From Breznakiella homolactica (GTDB lineage Bacteria; Spirochaetota; Spirochaetia; Treponematales; Breznakiellaceae), in assembly GCF_016616095.2 (NCBI RefSeq), contig NZ_CP067089.2:310001-374000 (forward strand): a DNA stretch of 64,000 bases. The letters are read 5' to 3'. Position numbers and translations under genes: made by a program. The stretch's first letter is position 1; each line of letters opens with the position of its first letter. Below the pieces are notes generated by a model. It was given only the letters and a program-made list of their open reading frames with translations. It had not been told where the DNA came from and did not search any database. Below are positions 57,545-64,000 of this stretch, in pieces.

Positions 57545-58192
57545 ATGGTTTTTACAAAGATTGATGTAGACACATGGGAACGAAAAGAACATTTCCTTCA
57601 TTATGACCAGCGGGTTAACTGCTTTCACAGTACCACCGCGGATATCAATGTGAAGTATTTACTGAAAGCTATTGCGAAGCACAAGTTCAATTTTTACAGA
57701 ACCTTTATTTATATTGTTTCGAAAGCGGTGAACGCGATACAGAATTATAAAATCAGACTCGATGAAAATAATGACTTAGGCTTTTATGATGTTGTTTCTC
57801 CCTTGTATTTGCTTTTTCATAAGGACACACAAACCTTTTCATGCGCGGTAACAGAGTACAATGAAGATTTTTCCGCTTTCTACAAAAATATCTCGGATGA
57901 TTATGAGAAATACAAAGATAACCACAAAATGTATATAACGGATATCCCCGGGAATACCTTCGATACATCATGTTTGCCTTGGGTAAAATACAGCGGGTTT
58001 GAACTTAATATCCCCATACATAATAAGCATTACGCTCCCATAATAACCTGGGGGAAATACGAAAAAGAACGGGGAAAAATAAATATGCCCGTAACGGTAA
58101 CAATCAATCACGCTGTCGCTGACGGGTATCATGTGGGATTGTTATTTACTGGAATACAGAATATATGTAATGAATTCAAAAGGAATCTATAA
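57545..58192 (+). CDS. Chloramphenicol acetyltransferase-like enzyme (CatA type)
   Basis: This 215-aa protein follows type A CAT along its whole length: FTKIDVDTWERKEHFLHYDQ at the start, FYRTFIYIVSKAVNAIQNYK, SPLYLLFHKDTQTFSCAVTE, LPWVKYSGFELNI, and the catalytic INHAVADGYHVG with the general-base His (H-x3-D-G). Acetyl-CoA-dependent transfer to chloramphenicol or a similar alcohol is likely; real resistance is untested. It is the kind of cargo also carried by mobile integrons. Confidence 0.85.
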   Translation: MVFTKIDVDTWERKEHFLHYDQRVNCFHSTTADINVKYLLKAIAKHKFNFYRTFIYIVSKAVNAIQNYKIRLDENNDLGFYDVVSPLYLLFHKDTQTFSCAVTEYNEDFSAFYKNISDDYEKYKDNHKMYITDIPGNTFDTSCLPWVKYSGFELNIPIHNKHYAPIITWGKYEKERGKINMPVTVTINHAVADGYHVGLLFTGIQNICNEFKRNL

Positions 58193-58205
58193 AGGGGGGA
58201 TGGTT

Positions 58206-58961
58206 ATGTACAGACGGTTTGGTTTTTCATTGCTGCTGCTGTTTATTGGTGTTCTCTTAAACGCGCAGGATAATACAAAAGCTGTTAATGATATGTTACT
58301 TAAAAATATATGGTACTGGGAGTCCGAAGAGCCGGATAGCTCTCTTCCCCCCGGACCGTATCTGGTTAAGTTTTTTGACAACGGCAACATGATAATAATC
58401 ACGGTAGACAAAGAACGCAAAATTCCCCAATACATCGACGCAAATAAAAAATATACAATTGCCGGTAACACCATATCATTCAAAATAACCGGCGAGTATG
58501 AAGGTACACTCCGGGAAGACAATATTATTTATGGAAGCGAAAGCACGCTGTTTGTTTGGGGAGAAAGAAACGTGGAAATGAATTTTGTACAACTGGCCGA
58601 CCCGGAGCTGTTGAATGAGTTCTCTGAAGTCCTTTCAGTCGACATGTTCAGCGTATTTCCGAAAGCCAATGAAACTAATGACGGTCCCTTTCCGAGCGAT
58701 GTTACTTTTGAAAATACCTTTGATTTTTATGTGGCCGCGGTTGTTCTCAGTGATGATTATACATTTTACCATTTGATGCCGCCCAACGGCGGTACAAGTT
58801 TCTGCCGGGTAAATAACGGGGAATACCGGATATTCTATATTTACTATGATGGAAGCAGCAGTTTGTACCAGGGCAATAATATTACGGTAAATAATCAGGA
58901 AGCTAAAATAACGCTGAAAAATATTGCCCAGGGAAATTATAATATTCGAAAAGTAAACTGA
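58206..58961 (+). CDS. Secreted protein of unknown function
   Basis: This 251-aa protein has a signal peptide (MYRRFGFSLLLLFIGVLLNA). The mature part is beta-rich, with a lipocalin-like opening (NIWYWESEEPDSSLPPGPYL, YTIAGNTISFKITGEYEG). ATG 58206 is preferred over 58200 because the GGGGGG ribosome site sits six bases upstream. Function unknown. Confidence 0.55.
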   Translation: MYRRFGFSLLLLFIGVLLNAQDNTKAVNDMLLKNIWYWESEEPDSSLPPGPYLVKFFDNGNMIIITVDKERKIPQYIDANKKYTIAGNTISFKITGEYEGTLREDNIIYGSESTLFVWGERNVEMNFVQLADPELLNEFSEVLSVDMFSVFPKANETNDGPFPSDVTFENTFDFYVAAVVLSDDYTFYHLMPPNGGTSFCRVNNGEYRIFYIYYDGSSSLYQGNNITVNNQEAKITLKNIAQGNYNIRKVN

Positions 58962-58984
58962 GAAAATGGAGTACGCCGCGGCTT

Positions 58985-59030
58985 CACATAACAGCGTGTA
59001 TCCGCGGACGAACGTTCGGCTATGTCTCAT
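58985..59030 (+). other. attC-like left half site in array B
   Basis: CATAACAGCGTGTATCCGCG and the following GACG repeat the left arm of attC sites 1-3 (AACAGCGTGTATCCGCGGAC). GTTCGGCTATGTC corresponds to the interior GTTCGGCTAGGTC. The right half with L' and R' is absent. Confidence 0.7.
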
Positions 59031-59092
59031 TAGAACCATAAATTGTGTATTCGTTTTAATTCTATTTATGATCAATGGTCAAAGGGATTATT

Positions 59093-59452
59093 ATGAAATG
59101 GAAACCAATCTCTGAAGCTGAAATAATTATGTTAATAAATGATTCCTATGAAAGAATGAATTTTGAGCAGCGGAGGTTCTGGGATGCGGTAAAAATATAT
59201 CCGGAAAAATGGAAACAAAAACCATGGGGAAATAAGGGCAAGGGATTTTGGGTTGTTGCAATCATAGGAAATTCAGTAGTCTACTATAACGATATAGAAG
59301 AAGGGTTCAATCGTTCTTGCTATATAAAATATGGAGAAATAAAAGATTATTATTGCAATCAAAGCGAACTTGAATGGGAAATTCAAGTTGTCATGGATGA
59401 AATTAGGGATGGTTATCCAAGCGGCTATAAGGCTGGTCCTCCAATACCTTGA
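59093..59452 (+). CDS. Hypothetical small protein
   Basis: This 119-aa soluble protein starts at ATG 59093 with AAAGGGA six bases upstream. An in-frame ATG at 59075 lacks such a site. It is Trp/Tyr-rich (QRRFWDAVKIYPEKWKQKPW, GKGFWVVAIIGNSVVYYNDI). Proteins of this style are frequent cargo of integron cassettes. No function can be assigned. Confidence 0.5.
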   Translation: MKWKPISEAEIIMLINDSYERMNFEQRRFWDAVKIYPEKWKQKPWGNKGKGFWVVAIIGNSVVYYNDIEEGFNRSCYIKYGEIKDYYCNQSELEWEIQVVMDEIRDGYPSGYKAGPPIP

Positions 59453-59498
59453 TGGTTTAAATTATTCTTGAGTAGTTTTCGAAAAAGTCACGATTTTT

Positions 59499-60200
59499 AT
59501 GAGTCTATCAGCAAAAGAAATAGAAGATTTAAAAAGAATAGCTGACGCAGAATTAAAAAATCCCCAATGGGGGCTGAGTAAGCAATTTTTAGAAGTCAAT
59601 ACAATAAAAACAATTAATGATGAATATATATATGAGCGGTATAAAATAGATAATAAAGAATTTAGATACGCGGAAGCCGGAAAACCAGCAATAATTGAAA
59701 ACCATTATGAAATAGCATTTTATTATATGCTCCAAAACCAAGAAACCTTTTTCTGTGTTGGCGTTGATATTAATACTAAGAATATAACAAGAGTTTTCAT
59801 GGTTAATGCTTCTTATTGCTACTTGAAGGCTTATTCTGATGACATGACATTAATGGAAATGGCCAATTTAACAAAAACTAAATATTCTGACGGTGCAAGT
59901 AAGGGCGAGAAGACGAAGAGAGGCTTTTCACCGGTTAGCTGGATTGAATATAGATTTACAAATGAGAAATCTTATGAACTTGAAGAATCGCTGGAAATGT
60001 TACTCGATGAACTTGAACAAGATAAAGATGGTATTAAAAAGCTTGCAGAAAAAACAGATGCAAATATAAATATTTGTAAATATCAATATATAAGTGGTAA
60101 TGCAGGCATTAGTTTTACAAAAGAAGCAATAAACCGGTTGAATGAGTTAAATTTAGAAGTATTTATTGATATGTACATTGTCGGGGAACGAATGAAATGA
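59499..60200 (+). CDS. Hypothetical protein with DUF4279-like C-terminal half
   Basis: This 233-aa protein has an N-terminal half (about 1-125) that is unrecognised. From about residue 125 (SDGASKGEKTKRGFSPVSW, then SLEMLLDELEQDKDGIKKLA, AGISFTKEAINRLNELNLEV, FIDMYI) it resembles DUF4279, an orphan domain often found among immunity and cassette proteins. It is the last gene of array B. Confidence 0.5.
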   Translation: MSLSAKEIEDLKRIADAELKNPQWGLSKQFLEVNTIKTINDEYIYERYKIDNKEFRYAEAGKPAIIENHYEIAFYYMLQNQETFFCVGVDINTKNITRVFMVNASYCYLKAYSDDMTLMEMANLTKTKYSDGASKGEKTKRGFSPVSWIEYRFTNEKSYELEESLEMLLDELEQDKDGIKKLAEKTDANINICKYQYISGNAGISFTKEAINRLNELNLEVFIDMYIVGERMK

Positions 60201-60220
60201 AGAAATTGCAGGCACACTTC

Positions 60221-60265
60221 GTCCAACAAAGCGTATTCGCGGACGTTCACTTCGTTCGGACTCAC
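60221..60265 (+). other. attC-like left half site at the end of array B
   Basis: R'' box GTCCAAC (60221-60227, fits RYYYAAC) is followed by AAAGCGTATTCGCGGACG and the hairpin GTTCACTTCGTTCGGAC, matching the left arm of the other sites. It then runs into a short tandem repeat; the right half is missing. Confidence 0.65.
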
Positions 60266-60301
60266 GGATAGGGAGTAGGATAGGGAGTAGGATAGGGACG
60301 G
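60266..60301. repeat. 12-bp tandem repeat, three copies
   Basis: GGATAGGGAGTA occurs at 60266-60277 and 60278-60289, and partly (GGATAGGGACGG) at 60290-60301. It lies at the junction between the attC half site and the HxlR remnant. Confidence 0.8.
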
Positions 60302-60508
60302 AACCTGCCGGGGCAGGATTTCATTAAACTGCTCCCGGTGAATCAGGCCGTCGGCCTCTAGCTCCCTCAGGGTATTTGTACGCATGGTATTGGTGATTCC
60401 CGGCGCTTCCTTCCTGAGCTTGCTGACCCGGATGGTATCGTTCAGGCTCATGGCATAAATAATCCGGTTTTTCCACTTTCCCTGGAGCATGAGAATCAGG
60501 CTGGACAC
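60302..60508 (-). pseudogene. Truncated HxlR-family regulator
   Basis: The minus strand reads LMLQGKWKNRIIYAMSLNDT, SKLRKEAPGITNTM and LRELEADGLIHREQFNEI, nearly the same as the intact regulator at 22163-22525. It then breaks off at the tandem repeat. The N-terminal 25 or so residues are also lost. Together with the terminator that follows, it is a deleted copy of the HxlR / FMN reductase locus. Confidence 0.85.
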
Positions 60509-60529
60509 AGCATAAAATAGCCGTCAGAT

Positions 60530-60566
60530 GCCGTCCGCAGAACAGCGGGCGGCATTTGTTTTTTCC
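60530..60566 (+). terminator. Terminator, near copy of the one at 23245
   Basis: GCCGTCCGC (60530-60538) pairs with GCGGGCGGC (60545-60553), followed by ATTTGTTTTTTCC. Similar to the FMN reductase terminator, which supports the view that a reductase gene between it and the HxlR remnant was deleted. Confidence 0.75.
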
Positions 60567-60635
60567 TGGCTTTACCATTTACCGGGGAAATATCTATACT
60601 GCAAAAAAGAATCTGATCAACGTACGGGAGTAGTA

Positions 60636-61244
60636 ATGGAAACCATAAAACCCATAACTCTTGACGGATGGCTGCCGGATCGATGCCTCTCCGGACAGGA
60701 GCCCTTTGACCCGGTCTCCTGCCCGCCGGAAGCGGGCTGTCCGGGGATCAATTACTCTATAAAGCATAACCGGGAAACCCTGGAGCGGCTGTACCGATCG
60801 GCGATCGAAACCTACGGCGGCTGCGGATTTATCACCTGGGAGCGGGACAGGGTAATCGCCTGCCATACCTTTTTTCCATTGCAAATGGCGAAGGACATTA
60901 AGTTCTACGGCCACGGTTCCGGCGCGGATTCTTCCGGCAGAGTGCTGGTTCATAACTGTCTCACCGCCGTCGGCGGGGATTATGCCCGGAAGGGGATTGG
61001 CAGCCGTTTGGTTACCGCGTCGCTGGATTGGGCAAAGGCTAACGGGTGGGACCGGTTTGAGGTCCACCGTGTTCTTCCTGCCTCTGAAAAGGGCTGGCGG
61101 GCGGACCAGAAAAGTTGCCTGCCCTTCTGGGAGCGGTTCGGGTTCAGGGTGTTCAGGGAGTATGAGGCGGAGCCGGAAGCCGAGGCTTACTACGGGGTGA
61201 AAAAACAGTATTCGCTGTGTTTGGCGGTTGGCGGTTGGCGGTGA
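60636..61244 (+). CDS. GNAT-family acetyltransferase
   Basis: This 202-aa protein starts at ATG 60636 (GGGAG upstream). The acetyl-CoA loop YARKGIGSRLVTASLDWAKA lies at about 124-143, and FWERFGFRVFREYE near 165-178 is motif B. The N-terminal part (LDGWLPDRCLSGQEPFDP, GFITWERDRVIACHTFFPLQ) is longer than in minimal GNATs. Substrate unknown. Confidence 0.8.
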   Translation: METIKPITLDGWLPDRCLSGQEPFDPVSCPPEAGCPGINYSIKHNRETLERLYRSAIETYGGCGFITWERDRVIACHTFFPLQMAKDIKFYGHGSGADSSGRVLVHNCLTAVGGDYARKGIGSRLVTASLDWAKANGWDRFEVHRVLPASEKGWRADQKSCLPFWERFGFRVFREYEAEPEAEAYYGVKKQYSLCLAVGGWR

Positions 61245-61477
61245 TCCGGGGATTTTTTAATCTTATTTGTGTACTAAAGGGGAACCATCAGAACCTAGCG
61301 TAAATACGGCGCAGAGATAATAGAGCAGCATACGTTTTTCTTTTCTCCTGTCATCTGAGAATGATGCAGTCCAGGTGGTTCAGCGGCGGGCACTTGCTGC
61401 GGCTGGCGTTTAAAAAAACGGACGGGCGAATCCCGGACTGCAAAAGGGAAGAGCGGTCCAGGATTCATAAAATTACG

Positions 61478-63157
61478 TTATTTCTTGAATACGGTAAGCC
61501 CGTCTTTTATTGTTTCCAGGACTTCAATATCTCTTATGTCCATTGCTTCTGTTTTCAGCGGATTGTCGGAAAGAATCACCAGGTCGGCCCGCTTCCCCGG
61601 TTCGAGGCTTCCTTTGCTGTTCTCTTCCTTATTCTGGTAGGCCGCGTTGATGGTAACCGCTTTTAAGGCATCAAAGGCATCCACCCGTTCAAAGTCACCC
61701 AGCTGAACGCCGTTTCTGGTTATCCGGTTTACACCCGCCCAGACACTTTCGAGCGTATTCGGCTGGATCACCGGTGTATCTTCATGGTAGGTAAAGGGCA
61801 GGTTGCTGTTGAGAGCTGAACGGGAGGCGCTGATCCTCGATGCCCGCTCCCAGCCGAGATTTTGCAGGTGAATATCGCCCCAGTAATAAATATGGGATAC
61901 AAAGATGGACGGTATCATGCCGATCTTCGCCATTTCCGGATACTGGTCGGGACGCGCTGTCTGGCAGTGTATCATCACCGGCCTGAATGTATCGGCAAGG
62001 TTTTTTTCAGCTATTATGCGTTTGAAGGAATTGATTATCTGGTCCGAGGCGGCGTCGCCGTTGCAGTGCGACTGGAGCTGCATCTTATCGTCCATAGCAA
62101 TACGCACAAAGGCGTCCACTTCTGCGTCCGTATAGATAGGATATCCACGGTAGTCTCCGCTGTTTTCATAGGGCTTGGTAAGCCATGCTGTTTTTCCCTG
62201 GGGTGAACCGTCAAGGAATATTTTGTAACCGCCAATTTTAAACCGGTTTTTGTATATGCCGATTAAGTCCTTGTTTTCCCGGGATAATTCGCCAGCGTTT
62301 TTTAAATCAACGAAACCGATGACATCGGCTTTTAATTGGCCCCGCTGGGACATGGTCTCAAGGATCGAAAATTCAAATCCTCCCATAAGCCCTTCCTGGA
62401 CAGTGGTAACACCGTAGCGCAGGTAGGTATCCAGGGCTTTGTCCACAAGATTAACCATATCCTCAACACTCGGCGGTTTTACCGCGTCCTTGGCGTAATT
62501 GATAAAGGCGTTTTCCTCCAGATAGCCTGTGGGCTCTCCGTTTTCGTCCCGCTCGATTAAACCACCTTCCACATCGGGGGTGTTTTTGCCGATACCCATC
62601 AGCTCCAGAGCCTTTGTGTTAACCACCCCCATGTGACCGGAGGCGTGGGATATAATGATCGGGTATTCGGTGGACACTTTGTCCAGTACTTCCCTGGTGG
62701 GATGCTTTTTTTCCGCCAGAAAGTTATTGTCATAGCCGGAGGCTGTAATAACCGCATCCGGCGCCGGCGGGAATTCCGCGATATGGTCCTTTATAAGGTT
62801 TACTATATCATCGAAGTTTTTTGCCTCGCTGAGATTTGCTCCCAAATACGACTGGGCCAGCTGGACCACATGGCTGTGGGTATCGATGAAAGAGGGGAGC
62901 AGTGTTTTTCCTTTCAGATCGACCAGCATGGTATTGCGGTCGCTGAGTTTCATGATATCCGCGGAAGTTTCAATGTGGGTAATTTTCCCGCCTTCAACCC
63001 TGACAGCTTCCGCATAGAGCGGCTCCGCCATGGTGATGATATCGCCGTTGTGGTAAATTACAGCCTTGGTCCCATCCCGGGCATCGCCGCCGGTTTGACA
63101 CGAAACGAACAGTATTGAAAATGCAATAACACCCAATACAACGCTTAAGTTTTTCAT
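61478..63157 (-). CDS. Amidohydrolase (YtcJ-like) lipoprotein
   Basis: This 559-aa protein starts at ATG 63157 (GGAGA upstream) with a lipoprotein signal ending ILFVSC (Cys20). The amidohydrolase fold shows VIYHNGDIITMAEPLYAEAV, the metal motif FIDTHSHVVQL, QLQSHCNGDAASDQIINSF and the closing GKRADLVILSDNPL. This is the amidohydrolase-3/YtcJ family of imidazolonepropionase-like enzymes; the substrate is unknown. A GntR-UTRA gene lies upstream on the same strand. Confidence 0.9.
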   Translation of the reverse strand: MKNLSVVLGVIAFSILFVSCQTGGDARDGTKAVIYHNGDIITMAEPLYAEAVRVEGGKITHIETSADIMKLSDRNTMLVDLKGKTLLPSFIDTHSHVVQLAQSYLGANLSEAKNFDDIVNLIKDHIAEFPPAPDAVITASGYDNNFLAEKKHPTREVLDKVSTEYPIIISHASGHMGVVNTKALELMGIGKNTPDVEGGLIERDENGEPTGYLEENAFINYAKDAVKPPSVEDMVNLVDKALDTYLRYGVTTVQEGLMGGFEFSILETMSQRGQLKADVIGFVDLKNAGELSRENKDLIGIYKNRFKIGGYKIFLDGSPQGKTAWLTKPYENSGDYRGYPIYTDAEVDAFVRIAMDDKMQLQSHCNGDAASDQIINSFKRIIAEKNLADTFRPVMIHCQTARPDQYPEMAKIGMIPSIFVSHIYYWGDIHLQNLGWERASRISASRSALNSNLPFTYHEDTPVIQPNTLESVWAGVNRITRNGVQLGDFERVDAFDALKAVTINAAYQNKEENSKGSLEPGKRADLVILSDNPLKTEAMDIRDIEVLETIKDGLTVFKK

Positions 63158-63184
63158 ATTGTCTCCTTTATTAACTAATATCAA

Positions 63185-63213
63185 ACTGTACTTTTATGCC
63201 GGGATTGTGTCAA
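63185..63213 (-). promoter_or_regulatory. Promoter of the amidohydrolase gene
   Basis: On the minus strand TTGACA (63213-63208), 17 bp, TACAGT (63190-63185). The start codon follows about 28 bp later with a good ribosome site. It lies between the GntR gene and the amidohydrolase. Confidence 0.65.
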
Positions 63214-63328
63214 TAAAAGCCCTGGAGATCACAGTTAGGGAGAAAATAGCTGAAATTGGATTGGGCTGCCTGGGGCAGGGGAGACCGTGAAGGGCTGTCC
63301 GCTTTGCCGGAAAAGAACGGGTGAGTCC

Positions 63329-64000
63329 TTACGGTACCTTGACGTCGCGGTGAAAAACGTAGGAAAAACCGTACCGCGACCCAATGTAATAGGTCTGTAT
63401 ATATTCCATGATTCTGCCGTCATCCAGATATGTCGCGTGGGTATTTACAAGCAATGCTTCGTTTTTTATCCGGAGGATCTTCTGTTGTTCTTCGGTGGGA
63501 AGTTTGCTGGTCACCTCTCCTTCGGTTTTTTTTATCTTTAACCCAAGACTTTCGACATACGCGTAGAAGGATGTTTCCAGGGCATTGAGATCCATAGCCG
63601 GAATACAGTCGCCGGAAACATAGGTATAACTGATAGCCATGGGCGTCCCGTCCCCGGTTCTGAGGCGGACAAAATAGTGTATCAGATCATCATCGCCAAG
63701 TTTGAGCCTGTCCCGGATAAAGGGCAGTTCCTTTCCCCGTTTTACGTAATAATCAATCAGCTTTGAGCCGGGCTTTATTCCCCTGGCAATCATATCCTGG
63801 GTAAAGCTGGTGCCCCCGCCGATTCTTTTTGATACCTGGTTGTATTTTACAAAGCTGCCTTTTCCCGGTATACGGTAAATATAGCCCTTTGATACGAGAC
63901 TGACGATGGCCTTATTTATGGTCATCCGGCTGACCTGGTATTTTTTGCAGAGCTGTTCCTCGGTCATAATCTGATCGTCGGCGCGCAGTTCGTTTAAGGC
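63329..64000 (-). CDS. GntR-family regulator with UTRA domain, cut by window end
   Basis: The frame continues past an internal ATG at 63967 to the window edge (ALNELRADDQIMTEEQLCKK). The visible 223 residues include most of the GntR winged helix (YQVSRMTINKAIVSLVSKGY) and a UTRA ligand domain (DLIHYFVRLRTGDGTPMAIS, ILRIKNEALLVNTHATYLDD). HutC-type members bind small metabolites such as amino sugars or urocanate. It probably regulates the adjacent amidohydrolase. Confidence 0.9.
   Translation of the reverse strand, partial: ALNELRADDQIMTEEQLCKKYQVSRMTINKAIVSLVSKGYIYRIPGKGSFVKYNQVSKRIGGGTSFTQDMIARGIKPGSKLIDYYVKRGKELPFIRDRLKLGDDDLIHYFVRLRTGDGTPMAISYTYVSGDCIPAMDLNALETSFYAYVESLGLKIKKTEGEVTSKLPTEEQQKILRIKNEALLVNTHATYLDDGRIMEYIQTYYIGSRYGFSYVFHRDVKVP

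Larger units (their letters stand above)
57064..60265 (+). mobile_element. Decayed integron-type cassette array B
   Basis: The start GTTGGACG (57064-57071) is complementary to CGTCCAAC (60220-60227), the R'' box of the last attC-like half site. A second half site lies inside at 58985. The right halves of both sites are missing, so several cassettes appear fused. Cargo is a frameshifted SH3-like gene, a CAT-like gene, a secreted protein and two small proteins, all on the + strand. No integrase is present. Confidence 0.6.

Noticed and set aside
60266..60301. Short tandem repeat as a possible CRISPR or regulatory array
   Set aside because: The 12-bp units are directly adjacent without spacers; it is a simple tandem repeat.
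1..64000. tRNA, rRNA, riboswitch and CRISPR search by eye
   Set aside because: No cloverleaf with a T-loop GTTCRA core and CCA-like end, no rRNA motif, and no regularly spaced repeats were recognised. Small RNAs cannot be excluded without a covariance search.

Overview
The window reads as a chromosomal segment of a spirochaete, most plausibly a host-associated Treponema (termite-gut type). This is an inference from many spirochaete-style lipoproteins and small SH3-like secreted proteins, TTG starts, RadC-like genes with an Rpn-type tail, and an integron-like cassette array (T. denticola is known to carry a chromosomal integron). Most of the window has balanced to GC-rich codon use. The cassette genes are strikingly AT-rich. 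No rRNA, tRNA, CRISPR array or intact transposase gene was seen.

Region 1 (1-14500) is an accessory zone of small, loosely spaced genes: methyltransferase, acetyltransferases, a VapBC-type toxin-antitoxin pair, P-loop kinase, Fe-S protein, secreted SH3-like proteins, a CsgG-like lipoprotein, an S51-type peptidase and several broken genes. It ends with a RadC-like JAMM protein.

Region 2 (14500-21100) is the most unusual part: an integron-type array without an integrase. Four AT-rich cassettes each carry one + strand main gene (OLD-family ATPase/TOPRIM nuclease, an unknown protein, a HEPN-like protein, a secreted protein) followed by an attC-like palindrome. The first bases of each cassette are complementary to the R'' box at its own 3' end, which is the signature of cassettes inserted as circles. 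A second, decayed array lies at 57064-60265 (frameshifted SH3-like gene, chloramphenicol-acetyltransferase-like gene, secreted protein, two small proteins). Both arrays are preceded by the same flank, made of a shared promoter, the radC-like gene (deleted in the second copy), a double hairpin and an attI-like boundary.

Region 3 (21100-33023) holds a second VapBC-type pair, an HxlR regulator divergent from a flavin reductase, a degenerate radC copy and a three-gene cluster of unknown function. It then has a tightly packed ten-gene operon: MarR regulator, flavin reductase, PNPOx-ferredoxin, OpuC-like ABC transporter (permease, binding protein, ATPase), quinone oxidoreductase, nitroreductase lipoprotein, zinc macrodomain hydrolase and SirTM sirtuin.

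Region 4 (33200-42730) is regulatory: an EAL-domain pseudogene, a STAS / HATPase / PP2C partner-switching set, a cupin with a divergent Rrf2-type regulator, a MerR-TipAS regulator with a 2TM protein, a frameshifted BrnA antitoxin and a two-component system.

Region 5 (42990-56800) is a cluster of exported or lipid-anchored redox enzymes and hydrolases. It contains cyclophilin-like, alpha/beta hydrolase, flavodoxin and aldo/keto reductase genes in repeated combinations, and two paralogous LysR regulators that share a conserved box upstream of the next gene. It looks built by duplication, with fragments of further copies.

Region 6 (56860-64000) contains the second array, an HxlR remnant, a GNAT gene, and an amidohydrolase lipoprotein preceded by a GntR-UTRA regulator cut by the window end.
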